From an uncultured Veillonella sp. (GTDB lineage Bacteria > Bacillota > Negativicutes > Veillonellales > Veillonellaceae): DNA of 64,000 nt. The translations under genes and the position numbers were made by a program. The notes beneath the pieces are model-generated. The model saw only the letters and a list, made by a program, of their open reading frames with translations. It had not been told where the DNA came from and did no database searches. The stretch is taken from NCBI GenBank assembly GCA_900538355.1, contig UPXS01000005.1, positions 1 through 64,000 on the forward strand. Reading direction: 5' to 3'. Below, piece by piece: positions 45,212 through 53,458 of this stretch; position 1 is the first letter of the stretch, and each line of letters begins with the position of its first letter.

Positions 45212-45244
45212 CAAAAAAAGACTTCTGAAGAAGTCTTTTTTTGT
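45212..45244 (-). terminator. Terminator of ompM copy B
   Basis: GACTTC/GAAGTC arms around a TGAA loop, extended by A- and T-runs to about 13 bp, lie 12 bases after the stop codon. Confidence 0.88.
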
Positions 45245-45255
45245 TTGTGAGGGAA

Positions 45256-46518
45256 TTAGAATTTGTAATTTAATTCTGCACGGTAGAAATCGGAAAGATC
45301 ATTACCTTTTTGGTCTTTAGAGTTGAAACCATAACCAGCGGATAAGCCTACGTTATCTTGTACTGCGTAGTTTACGCTAGCCATGTAACCTTTGTAACCA
45401 TTAGATGTATTTGTTAAGTCATATGCTTGGTCCCAAGTGGAGCTTACGATTGGAGCGTTAGCTTTTTGGTTGAAGTATTGACCTTTCACATCCCATGTAC
45501 CTTTTTTAGCAATGTCGTAGTTACCATAACCAACACCAGCTGTCCAAGCTTGGGAATCATTTACGTTGGAAGCTTTTAACCATTCACCACCAACCCAAAC
45601 TTTATCTTTACGGAAGTCTGCATTGAAGCCATATACGTCTTGACCATCAGAGCTTACTGTGGAACCGTTATGGTTCAAGTTACCGCTAGATAATTTAGAG
45701 TAGAAACCACCAACTGTGGATTCTTGACCAACTTTACCTTTAACACCTACATAAGCTACGGAAGGGTTATCGGATTTGGAGTTACCATCAGCAGCGCCTG
45801 CCATCATGTAACCATAAGCACCTTGTACTTGAACTTTGTCATTACCTACGTTCAATTGCGCACCATCAAATGTATCATCGTACATTAAACCGCCACCAAT
45901 TGTTTGTTGGAAACGACCACCTTTAGCAGATACGTGGTTACCAAATTTATGATCTACATAAGCACGATCGATTGTTGCATCAGCACCTTTTGTAGAATCC
46001 CCGAATTCGTAATTACCTTTTACACGAACAACAGCTTCAGTTTTATCATTTACTTTACCGTTGAATTGAACACGTGCACGGCCATCTGTTAAGGATTTAC
46101 TGTTATTTTTATAAACGCCTTTATCTTCAGAACCTTGGTAACGGATACGAGCATCACCAGTTACTTTTACATTACCTACGCGGTCTTCCAAACGAGATAC
46201 GCGAACGCCCAAGCTGTTCAACTCATTGGAGAACTCATCAGCCAAGCGATTAATCATTGCTTGTTGTTCTGCATTAGCGCGATCTTGGTTAGCCATTGCT
46301 TTAGCTACCATTTGAGCCATTTCATAACGAGTGATATTGTTTTGGCCTTTGAAAGTGCCATCTGGGTAACCATTAACGATACCAGATTGTGCTAATTGGG
46401 ATACAGCTTGGTATGCCCAGCTATCTGGAGTTACATCGGAGAATGGGTTTGCAGCGAATGCTGTTGTTACACCTAATACTGCTGTTGCTGCAAAAATTGT
46501 TGCGAATTGTTTTTTCAT
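45256..46518 (-). CDS. ompM: OmpM-type outer membrane porin with SLH domain (copy B)
   Basis: This 420-residue paralogue of the neighbouring porin has the same layout: signal peptide to AFA (22), SLH domain (24-78), coiled coil, and a barrel ending YRAELNYKF. The first 115 residues are nearly identical between the two copies, while the barrel loops differ, for example an SSGNLNHNGSTVSSDGQ insert. The two probably form pores of different selectivity or antigenicity on a shared wall anchor (inference). Start ATG follows GAAGGA. Confidence 0.93.
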   Translation of the reverse strand: MKKQFATIFAATAVLGVTTAFAANPFSDVTPDSWAYQAVSQLAQSGIVNGYPDGTFKGQNNITRYEMAQMVAKAMANQDRANAEQQAMINRLADEFSNELNSLGVRVSRLEDRVGNVKVTGDARIRYQGSEDKGVYKNNSKSLTDGRARVQFNGKVNDKTEAVVRVKGNYEFGDSTKGADATIDRAYVDHKFGNHVSAKGGRFQQTIGGGLMYDDTFDGAQLNVGNDKVQVQGAYGYMMAGAADGNSKSDNPSVAYVGVKGKVGQESTVGGFYSKLSSGNLNHNGSTVSSDGQDVYGFNADFRKDKVWVGGEWLKASNVNDSQAWTAGVGYGNYDIAKKGTWDVKGQYFNQKANAPIVSSTWDQAYDLTNTSNGYKGYMASVNYAVQDNVGLSAGYGFNSKDQKGNDLSDFYRAELNYKF

Positions 46519-46605
46519 AATGAATTCCTTCTTTCTTATAAATAAGAATTTATATTATCAGAAGACATTCACTGTATAAGCGGTATAACTATGAAAGATA
46601 TAATA

Positions 46606-46625
46606 GGAGTGTCCACGTTTCCTCG
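46606..46625 (-). promoter_or_regulatory. Conserved 5' leader element of ompM copy B
   Basis: It is identical over 20 bases to the element at 44742-44761, 88 bases before the start codon and about 50-70 bases after the expected transcript start. Confidence 0.6.
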
Positions 46626-46681
46626 ACTATATTTTCTATCACAGTCTCACCTCTTTATTAGTGGTGCCTTGCTGTGATTAG

Positions 46682-46710
46682 AATATATCACCGTCCAAAT
46701 TTTTTGTAAA
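46682..46710 (-). promoter_or_regulatory. Promoter of ompM copy B
   Basis: TTTACA (46705-46710) and TATATT (46682-46687) are 17 bases apart on the minus strand; the spacer contains AAAATTTGG as in copy A. Confidence 0.7.
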
Positions 46711-46944
46711 GCATTTTATACAACTAAATTTGATGAAATTTCTTTCATGAATAAAAATGATCTTATAAACATAGATTTTATCTACATTTCTCAAAATTAA
46801 ATTTTACACAATTTCATTTTGTTTCTTAAATTTATGACGAAATTAGATACAAAATTCATAATTTTTAATTACCATAATTAATATAATATAAAATAACTAA
46901 TATATTACACTAATATATCGCTTTCAATACCTAATATTAAATAG

Positions 46945-46983
46945 AAAAAGCCTCCCTATAGTAATACTATAGGAAGGCTTTTG
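46945..46983 (-). terminator. Terminator after lepB
   Basis: A stem of about 15 bp with one mismatch (AAAGCCT-CCTATAG and its partner) lies just after the lepB stop codon, with a modest T-run on the minus strand. Confidence 0.7.
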
Positions 46984-46989
46984 TAAGCA

Positions 46990-47562
46990 TTAAATTGCAT
47001 AGGATACAAAACCTAGCACGTGATCAACGGGAACAGGACCGATAAAACGACTATCGCTAGAGTGATTTCGATTATCCCCCATCACAAACACATGCCCTTC
47101 TGGAACTGTAACCGGTGTAGAGCGTGTATAATTCATTATTGTATCTTTAGTATATGGTTCTTGTAATTGCTCACCATTACGCCATACATGACCATCTTTA
47201 AACTCTAATACATCACCAGGACGACCAATAACACGCTTAACCCATACATCATTTGTTTGAGCAGCTTTATTAAAGACAGATGCATAGTTCATCAATGGTT
47301 CTTCTACATCATCTACCCAAGTACGTGCACGATTAACACGACTATCAATGATTACAATTTGTCCATAATTTGGCATTTCATTCATAATATGATGCCACTT
47401 CGTTACAATTAAGTATTGACCATTATGTAGTGTATCCTCCATTGATTCACCAGATACCCTTGTTGGTTGAATCAAGAAGATATGAATTACCATAGCAATA
47501 ACCAATGCTAATACAATAGCATAAATCCAATCTAATATTTCTTTTACTATTTTATTACTCAT
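46990..47562 (-). CDS. lepB: Signal peptidase I
   Basis: It cleaves signal peptides from exported proteins on the outer face of the inner membrane. The 190-residue protein has one N-terminal helix (about 12-32), the catalytic Ser40 in GESMEDTL, the catalytic Lys109 in VWVKRVIGRPGD, and the box MGDNRNHSSDSRFIGPV. The size is that of the Bacillus type. It is the last of three genes after the YqgF-like and YitT-family genes, with a 9-base gap. Confidence 0.96.
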   Translation of the reverse strand: MSNKIVKEILDWIYAIVLALVIAMVIHIFLIQPTRVSGESMEDTLHNGQYLIVTKWHHIMNEMPNYGQIVIIDSRVNRARTWVDDVEEPLMNYASVFNKAAQTNDVWVKRVIGRPGDVLEFKDGHVWRNGEQLQEPYTKDTIMNYTRSTPVTVPEGHVFVMGDNRNHSSDSRFIGPVPVDHVLGFVSYAI

Positions 47563-47571
47563 ATTAACCCC

Positions 47572-48441
47572 TTAATGACCGTTTTTTGTAAATCTACCAC
47601 CGAATACATCATGTACATCCTGAATCGTAATAAATGCCGATGGATCTACTTCATAAACAGTATTTTTTAACCTCATAATCTCAAGTCTTGTCACCACAGA
47701 ATACAAAACATGTTTAGGTTGCTTTAAATAGCCCCCTTCACCATACAGGATGGTAACACCACGATTGAGATTCGCATTTAATGCATCTGCAATATTCTTA
47801 GAATTCTCTGCATCGGTAATAATCATGACCCCTTTAGATTCATCAAGGCCTGTAATTGTAATATCAATCATCTTATAAGCAATGAAATAAGCGATTAAGG
47901 AGTACATAGCACTATTCCAACTATATACAAACCCCGCTGCGCCAAGAATAATAAGATTCATGGCCATTACGATTTCACCTACAGAGAAGGTAGACCGTTT
48001 ATCAAATATGATGGCTACGATTTCAGAGCCGTCCAAAGAACCACCGTTACGTATAATGAGGCCTACCCCAATACCTAAGATGATACCACCAAAGATAGAA
48101 CCTAAAAACGGATCCGATGTAATAGGCGTAAAATCATGAGCAAATCCCGAGAAAATAGCCATCCATACGATGGAAAAGAGTGTAGAAAAAGTAAAGTTTT
48201 TGCCGTTAGCTCTATAGCCAAGATATAGGAAAGGCAAGTTAAAGAGTACGACGAAAACACTAAAGGAAATACCTGAAAGCTCTGCAGCCATCAAGGAAAT
48301 ACCAACTACACCACCATCGATGATACTATTCGGTACTAAGAATAAATCTAAGCCTATAGTATAAATTAAGGCGCCTAAAGTCATCATTAAACAACGCATA
48401 ATAAAGTTTGACCAGTTATGCGTTGAAGTTTCATTTTTCAT
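47572..48441 (-). CDS. YitT family membrane protein (DUF161/DUF2179)
   Basis: The 289-residue protein has about five to six membrane helices and a C-terminal soluble domain of DUF2179 type (GVTILYGEGGYLKQPKHVLYSVV and DPSAFITIQDVHDVFGGRF). The YitT family is widespread in Firmicutes and its transport or sensing role is unknown. The ATG at 48441, with AAGGAG ahead, lies inside the end of the YqgF-like gene (11-base overlap); an in-frame upstream start would add an unlikely 12 residues. Confidence 0.88.
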   Translation of the reverse strand: MKNETSTHNWSNFIMRCLMMTLGALIYTIGLDLFLVPNSIIDGGVVGISLMAAELSGISFSVFVVLFNLPFLYLGYRANGKNFTFSTLFSIVWMAIFSGFAHDFTPITSDPFLGSIFGGIILGIGVGLIIRNGGSLDGSEIVAIIFDKRSTFSVGEIVMAMNLIILGAAGFVYSWNSAMYSLIAYFIAYKMIDITITGLDESKGVMIITDAENSKNIADALNANLNRGVTILYGEGGYLKQPKHVLYSVVTRLEIMRLKNTVYEVDPSAFITIQDVHDVFGGRFTKNGH

Positions 48442-48958
48442 GCACTTCTCCTTTACCGTACAACTGCTCCATAGCATGTAATCTCTTTTCTTCTAACTCA
48501 CTAGCGTCTATGATGTCCCCTTGTATATCATTAGCAGCTTGACGTAACTGTTTTGTATACCGTAAGCCAATAACAAAGGCTGTTAAATCATCTACTGGCT
48601 CCGGTGGAAATTGCATAGATGTAGGGATTATCTTACGCCATCCTGTAGGAGGATTATATTTCCAATATAATTTACGAGCCTCCTCTGTGCTATGGGATTC
48701 ATCAATTAAGCTAGTAGTGATTCTATGATTTCGTCCAATTTGTTGAAGAGATGGATATAAATATTTATGATTTGTACCATTTCCACATACTATATGAACA
48801 ATACCATAATATTCAGTTAATGTACGTTCAATTTCATCATTGAACTGTTTTGTCATAATAATTTTACGACACACCATAGTACCAGACGGTGTTACAATTG
48901 CTACACCAGTTTTCTCATTGCCTGGATCTACAGCTAAAATGTATGTAGTATCAGTCAT
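48431..48958 (-). CDS. RNase H-fold protein related to YqgF/RuvC
   Basis: The 175-residue protein starts with a nuclease-like strand YILAVDPGNEKTGVAIV (Asp11), has VHIVCGNGTNHKYL at about 54-67, IDESHSTEEAR at 85-95 (compare the DERxST stretch of YqgF) and PVDDLTAFVIGLRY near 121-134, with two Asp where YqgF and RuvC have their last acidic residue. This spacing suggests an active nuclease or resolvase of the RNase H fold, but it is neither RuvC (present at 10453-10947) nor ordinary YqgF. Substrate unknown. It is first of a three-gene set with a YitT protein and lepB. Confidence 0.65.
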   Translation of the reverse strand: MTDTTYILAVDPGNEKTGVAIVTPSGTMVCRKIIMTKQFNDEIERTLTEYYGIVHIVCGNGTNHKYLYPSLQQIGRNHRITTSLIDESHSTEEARKLYWKYNPPTGWRKIIPTSMQFPPEPVDDLTAFVIGLRYTKQLRQAANDIQGDIIDASELEEKRLHAMEQLYGKGEVHEK

Positions 48959-49003
48959 ATAACTATCCTCGCTTTAAATACAGCAGTTATATTTTAACAC
49001 AAA

Positions 49004-49041
49004 ATAAAGGTCTTATGTAAAAAATTACATAAGACCTTTAT
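49004..49041 (-). terminator. Terminator of the LPS operon
   Basis: A 16-bp stem (49005-49020 with 49025-49040) and an AT-rich tail lie after the DUF3084 gene on the minus strand. Confidence 0.8.
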
Positions 49042-49073
49042 TTAAAGTATATAAAACCAAAATACTATTTCTA

Positions 49074-50288
49074 TTAATAAGCTGGCATTTTTGCCTTATC
49101 ATTAAAGACAGGCATTTGGGTAATACGCAACTTAAGATGTACAGGACCAGATGAATATGTATCACCGTCAACATATGCTTCTACATGAACCTTGCCATGT
49201 ATAGTAGCAACACGTCTAATAGCAGTAAATAAATCATCTCCAGGTATAGTTCCAATATCACCAGATAAGGAGTCTGGAATTATGCCTTTCGCTCTCGACT
49301 TTTCATTTACTTGCTTCAAGAATTGAAGCATAGCTGATTGAGCATTAGGCCCACCATCCATTACAGCAGAATGGATTACTTCTCCATTTTTATAAATAAA
49401 TTGTTGTGGATATACTTGGATAACAGCCACTGCAGGTTCGCCAGCAATGATATTTCCAGCCGCTACAACTTGAACGACCATAGGAGTCTTTGCACTATTA
49501 AGCTTTTGTGTAGCTACCTCAATATTTTGACGGTCTACATACACAACAGCTTGCCCTTGATCTTCAATACCAAGGCGGCGTAGCACCAATTTATTGGTAT
49601 CATCAATAATATTTTTGATGGCTGCTTGGCTATCTTCTTCACTTAAACCAGGTCGTACAACAGCTTGTGCTAATAATTGGTCAACTTGGAAAAGAATAGT
49701 TCCTTCACGCAAATGAATAATGCCATTTTGCAATTGTTCTTGTGTTGTTTGTAGCTCCTTAATATGAGCTTCCATCTTAGCTCTTGTAGCTTCTAAGTCA
49801 GCTAACTTTTTAGATACTTCATCATATGAGGCTTGAAGTGTTGCTAATTCAGCTGCAGTCGCATCTTTAGCAGCTTGTGCACTAGCTAATTCCGCTTTTG
49901 TAGCTTCAACCTCACTGCGAATTTGCTCTATTTCAGCCATGCGTTCTGCTAATTCTTGCTTATTTTGCTCAAGCAATGCTTGACCACGAATAAGCTCTTG
50001 CGTCTTAGCAGCCACCTCATCATTGAGTTGCTTCATATCCGCTCGCAACTGATCCATCCCAAAGAGTGCTGTTCTTACACTTTGAGAAGTAATGGTTAAT
50101 ACCCCTACTGTAGCAGCAGCAACTAATAAACCTGTTACGATAGTAACAATAATCGATGTATGCTTAGGCCTTAATCCAAAGAGGGACATGCGACGCTTAC
50201 CAACTTTGGTGCCTAACTTATCCCCCATGTAGGCAATAAGTCCACCCATAAGGGCGATAATAACTAATATTTTAACACCTACTAACAT
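49074..50288 (-). CDS. DUF3084 coiled-coil membrane protein
   Basis: The 404-residue protein has two N-terminal membrane helices (about 5-22 and 46-68) around the conserved loop YMGDKLGTKVGKRRMSLFGLRPKHTS, a coiled coil (about 78-195) and a C-terminal beta-rich domain. This is the layout of DUF3084, found in cyanobacteria and diderm Firmicutes. Its function is unknown. Here it ends the LPS operon, 69 bases after the lptF/G gene, so a part in envelope assembly is likely (inference). AGGAGGGA precedes the ATG. Confidence 0.85.
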   Translation of the reverse strand: MLVGVKILVIIALMGGLIAYMGDKLGTKVGKRRMSLFGLRPKHTSIIVTIVTGLLVAAATVGVLTITSQSVRTALFGMDQLRADMKQLNDEVAAKTQELIRGQALLEQNKQELAERMAEIEQIRSEVEATKAELASAQAAKDATAAELATLQASYDEVSKKLADLEATRAKMEAHIKELQTTQEQLQNGIIHLREGTILFQVDQLLAQAVVRPGLSEEDSQAAIKNIIDDTNKLVLRRLGIEDQGQAVVYVDRQNIEVATQKLNSAKTPMVVQVVAAGNIIAGEPAVAVIQVYPQQFIYKNGEVIHSAVMDGGPNAQSAMLQFLKQVNEKSRAKGIIPDSLSGDIGTIPGDDLFTAIRRVATIHGKVHVEAYVDGDTYSSGPVHLKLRITQMPVFNDKAKMPAY

Positions 50289-50357
50289 CGAGTCCCTCCT
50301 TTCCTAAGATTACACAATTATTTTGTTCAAAAATACGATATTTCTTTATACGCTAAG

Positions 50358-51449
50358 TTACTTGGATACACGCCAATTTAAATATAAACCGGCAATGATA
50401 CCTAATGTATCTGGAATTAATGCGGCAAATACAGTCGGCAATGCCCCACCTTTACCTAATGCACCAGCAAATGTCATCACACCATAGTAGATAAAGATGA
50501 TTAAAATACTGATACCAAAGCCAATAGATGAGCTAGAGCGTTGTTTTTGAAGGCCTAATGGAGCACCTACAAGAGCAAATACAAAGCTAGCTAATGGAAT
50601 TGTAAAGCGTTGGTACATTTCCATTTCTAGTTTATTTGCATTCGTATACGCCGCCTTATACGCTTTAATTTGATGACGTAATTCTTTGATTGTTAATTCT
50701 TCTGGTTTACGTTGATCTTGTTGAATATCTTTTGGTGCAGATTTAATTGGCAAGGATTGCTCCTTGAATTTCATTGTACGTTCTACACCATCACCGGCGG
50801 AAATATCATAAATGATGCCGTTTTGCATCACCCAATATTGACCATTCCAAACGGCAGTATCTGCATTTTCAACTTGTTGTAGCTTGCCACCTTCACCAAA
50901 TTGTTGCACCGTAATCATGCTTAACATTTTAGTTTCTGCATTGTAGCTTTTAGCATACATCAATGTACCTAAATCATTACCATTCATCGTTTTTAAAACG
51001 ATATGATTTTGTGTTTGAGGTGATGCATTTTTCATAATCTGTTCCCGTACAATTGTTTGATACATATTATTTGTACGTGGTACAACAAATTCATTAAATG
51101 CGACAGCCCCAATTGAGATGATGAGAGCGATGATGTATACCGGCATCGCTAAACGTAAAAAGCTAAGACCACCGGCACGCATAACAACAATTTCACTGGT
51201 GCTACTCAAACGACTAAATGTCATAAGAGAAGCCAATAACACTGACATAGGGAATGTTAAGATAACAATGCTTGGTAAAGCCAATACAAAGGCTTTCATA
51301 ACAAGCAATAATGGAGCCCCATATTCAGTAATATATTGAGCAATTCTAAACAATGTACCGGTACCAATAAAGATACTGGTAAAAGCAAATACCCCAAATA
51401 GGAACGGGCCTACAAAGGCTTTTAGTATATATTTATCTAATAATCTCAT
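50358..51449 (-). CDS. LPS export permease, LptF/LptG family
   Basis: These permeases form the membrane part of the LptB2FG complex that extracts LPS from the inner membrane. The 363-residue protein has six membrane helices, three at each end, around a periplasmic domain (about 120-270), with the opening LLDKYILKAFVGPF. From the sequence alone I cannot say LptF or LptG. Only one such gene is present in this operon. It is 9 bases after lptB. Confidence 0.9.
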   Translation of the reverse strand: MRLLDKYILKAFVGPFLFGVFAFTSIFIGTGTLFRIAQYITEYGAPLLLVMKAFVLALPSIVILTFPMSVLLASLMTFSRLSSTSEIVVMRAGGLSFLRLAMPVYIIALIISIGAVAFNEFVVPRTNNMYQTIVREQIMKNASPQTQNHIVLKTMNGNDLGTLMYAKSYNAETKMLSMITVQQFGEGGKLQQVENADTAVWNGQYWVMQNGIIYDISAGDGVERTMKFKEQSLPIKSAPKDIQQDQRKPEELTIKELRHQIKAYKAAYTNANKLEMEMYQRFTIPLASFVFALVGAPLGLQKQRSSSSIGFGISILIIFIYYGVMTFAGALGKGGALPTVFAALIPDTLGIIAGLYLNWRVSK

Positions 51450-51458
51450 AGTCCCCTC

Positions 51459-52178
51459 CTATAATCTAAAGTTATCCCCTAAGTAATGCTCACGAGCGAT
51501 TGGATTGTTCGCGATTTCTTCTGGGGTACCTTCTAGGAGGATTTTACCACTACTCAAAATATAAGCCTTGTCTACAATCCCCAATGTTTCACGTACATTG
51601 TGGTCTGTAATCAAGATGCCAATACCTCTATTTTTAACATGCAAAATAATTTGTTGAATGTCAGCAACTGCTATAGGATCGACACCAGCAAAAGGTTCAT
51701 CGAGAAGAATAAAATTCGGTTCTAATGCAAGACAACGAGCAATTTCTACACGACGACGTTCACCGCCAGATAGTTGCATGCCCATACGATCCCGAACGTG
51801 ACCAATATGAAATTCTTCAATGAGGGATTCCACAATCGCTTCAATTTCATCAGACTTCTTTGATGTTGTTTGTAACATTGCGCGAATATTATCCTCAACG
51901 GTCATAGAACGAAAGATTGATGCCTCTTGTGGAAGATACCCAATACCTTCAGCAGCGCGTTTATACATTGGAATATTCGTAATATCCTTGCCATCAACGG
52001 TAATGATACCAGAACTAGGTCGTTCAATGCCTACAATCATATAGAATGATGTAGTTTTCCCTGCCCCATTAGGACCTAGGAGCCCAACGACTTGCCCCTT
52101 ATCAACGCGTAGACTGACCCCGTCTACTACATTGCGCCCGTTAAAGGTTTTGACTAAGTTTTTGGTTTCTATATACAT
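51459..52178 (-). CDS. lptB: LPS export ABC transporter ATPase LptB
   Basis: LptB is the ATPase that powers LPS movement to the outer membrane. The 239-residue protein has Walker A GPNGAGKTT (about 35-43), Q-loop GYLPQEASIF, signature LSGGERRRVEIARCL, Walker B FILLDEPFAGVDP and switch His in LITDHNVRETL; the PFAGVDP form is typical of LptB. It sits between lptA and the lptF/G gene, 9 bases from each. Confidence 0.97.
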   Translation of the reverse strand: MYIETKNLVKTFNGRNVVDGVSLRVDKGQVVGLLGPNGAGKTTSFYMIVGIERPSSGIITVDGKDITNIPMYKRAAEGIGYLPQEASIFRSMTVEDNIRAMLQTTSKKSDEIEAIVESLIEEFHIGHVRDRMGMQLSGGERRRVEIARCLALEPNFILLDEPFAGVDPIAVADIQQIILHVKNRGIGILITDHNVRETLGIVDKAYILSSGKILLEGTPEEIANNPIAREHYLGDNFRL

Positions 52179-52187
52179 ATTTAATCC

Positions 52188-52907
52188 TTATTGATTTGGA
52201 ACAATGATAAGTGTACTACGACCACCTAATGTTTCAGCAGAATCATCGGCAAGACGAATTTTAAGCTCTGGTGCATTGAGCACATTACCATTTTGAACAG
52301 CATGAGCAGAACCAGATAAAAGTACAACGCCATCATTTTGATTTGGAGTTTGTGTATAGGTAGCACGTTCTGCAGAGCCAGATACGTTTCGTTCTGGGTT
52401 AGAGAATGTTACATCCCCTTGTGCCACTGCACGAATTTCTTTTAGCCAACCTTCTACTTGATTACCTGTCAATGTAGTACCTTCTGCAATCAAACGAGCA
52501 TTGCCAGATACAAGGCCATATTCTGTATCTGTGTTATATTCAACTTTATCGCCAAAAATTTGACGATCACTACGTTGTAAATGAACACCACCATTAGCAG
52601 TGAACTTATTGTTATTGTAGCTATGCACTGATTCTGCAGACATAGCCATATCAGTACCAATCATAGATACGCCACCATCAAGATTTGCTTCTTGAGTTTT
52701 TGTATTGTACCAACCATTGGCACCAGTCATTGTTTTATCAGCTTGTGTAATTACCACATTACCTTTTGCATCAGCACGCCCCGTATTACCATCATAAGAT
52801 AATGTATCCGCGCTAATAGTCAAAGGATCATTTGCGGCCCAAGCTGTAACAGATGCTGTCATAAGCATAGCTAAGATAGCCATACCAATCTGTTTTTTCT
52901 TATTCAT
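52188..52907 (-). CDS. lptA: LptA-like periplasmic LPS transport protein (OstA domain)
   Basis: LptA forms the bridge that carries LPS across the periplasm. The protein of 239 residues has a signal peptide (about 1-25, cleavage near AWA), then an OstA-type beta-jellyroll of repeated short strands (ISADTLSYDGNTGRADAKGNVVITQ and further repeats). It is longer than E. coli LptA (185 residues), with extra repeats. The start at 52907 has GAGGAAA ahead. It lies 14 bases after the lptC stop codon. Confidence 0.88.
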   Translation of the reverse strand: MNKKKQIGMAILAMLMTASVTAWAANDPLTISADTLSYDGNTGRADAKGNVVITQADKTMTGANGWYNTKTQEANLDGGVSMIGTDMAMSAESVHSYNNNKFTANGGVHLQRSDRQIFGDKVEYNTDTEYGLVSGNARLIAEGTTLTGNQVEGWLKEIRAVAQGDVTFSNPERNVSGSAERATYTQTPNQNDGVVLLSGSAHAVQNGNVLNAPELKIRLADDSAETLGGRSTLIIVPNQ

Positions 52908-52921
52908 TATATTTCCTCGCA

Positions 52922-53458
52922 TTACTTCTTCGTTAACTTCGCATTACCAATAGCTTTAATTTTCTTCAAGGACATGTTGCCTTCAAGTTTATCACCAGTT
53001 AATGTTATATCTTTACTGTTATAAGTAAAAGCAGATTTAGATGTCAACGTTTTTGTTTTATTATCAAAATGAAGTGCATCGGTTTTAAACTCAGCACCAT
53101 CGGTATTTGTAGCTGTAACACCTTGATCAATATCGAGGGAATTACGATCGCCTGTCAATACGGCATGAGGTGCTGTAATTGTTGTCGTTACATCATCTTG
53201 ATAGAAAAGACCTTTTAAATTAGTCAGCACAATAGCTTTTGTACGTGGGTCATATTCAATCTTTTCAGCTGATAATGCCCACACTAGCTTGCCATCTTTT
53301 TCCTCTTGTAAGTCAGCCCCTTGGAAGTTAACAAGTTGTCCATTCTGATTTTGAGTGGTACTAACATCACCAGAGTCTTTCATAATATATACGATAAGAC
53401 CAATCAGAGCCAACACTATAGCGGCCACAATGGCAATTAATTTTTTATTGTTTTTCAT
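52922..53458 (-). CDS. lptC: LPS export protein LptC
   Basis: LptC is anchored in the inner membrane by one helix and passes LPS from LptB2FG to LptA. The 178-residue protein has a helix at about 7-25 and a periplasmic domain of repeated strands (LVWALSAEKIEYDPRTKAIVL and AVLTGDRNSLDIDQGV). Size and position directly before lptA support the call. It overlaps the acyltransferase gene by 14 bases. Confidence 0.88.
   Translation of the reverse strand: MKNNKKLIAIVAAIVLALIGLIVYIMKDSGDVSTTQNQNGQLVNFQGADLQEEKDGKLVWALSAEKIEYDPRTKAIVLTNLKGLFYQDDVTTTITAPHAVLTGDRNSLDIDQGVTATNTDGAEFKTDALHFDNKTKTLTSKSAFTYNSKDITLTGDKLEGNMSLKKIKAIGNAKLTKK

Larger units (their letters stand above)
44647..45255. other. Regulatory gap between the two ompM genes
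   Basis: These 609 bases hold no gene. They contain the leader of ompM copy A with a conserved 20-base element (44742-44761), its promoter (44817-44845), an AT-rich stretch of about 350 bases (44850-45200), and the terminator of copy B (45212-45244). The AT-rich part may act as an UP element or bind a nucleoid protein (inference). Confidence 0.7.
46519..46989. other. Regulatory gap upstream of ompM copy B
   Basis: These 471 bases hold no gene. They contain the ompM copy B leader with the conserved element (46606-46625), its promoter (46682-46710), about 230 AT-rich bases, and the lepB terminator (46945-46983). Confidence 0.7.
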
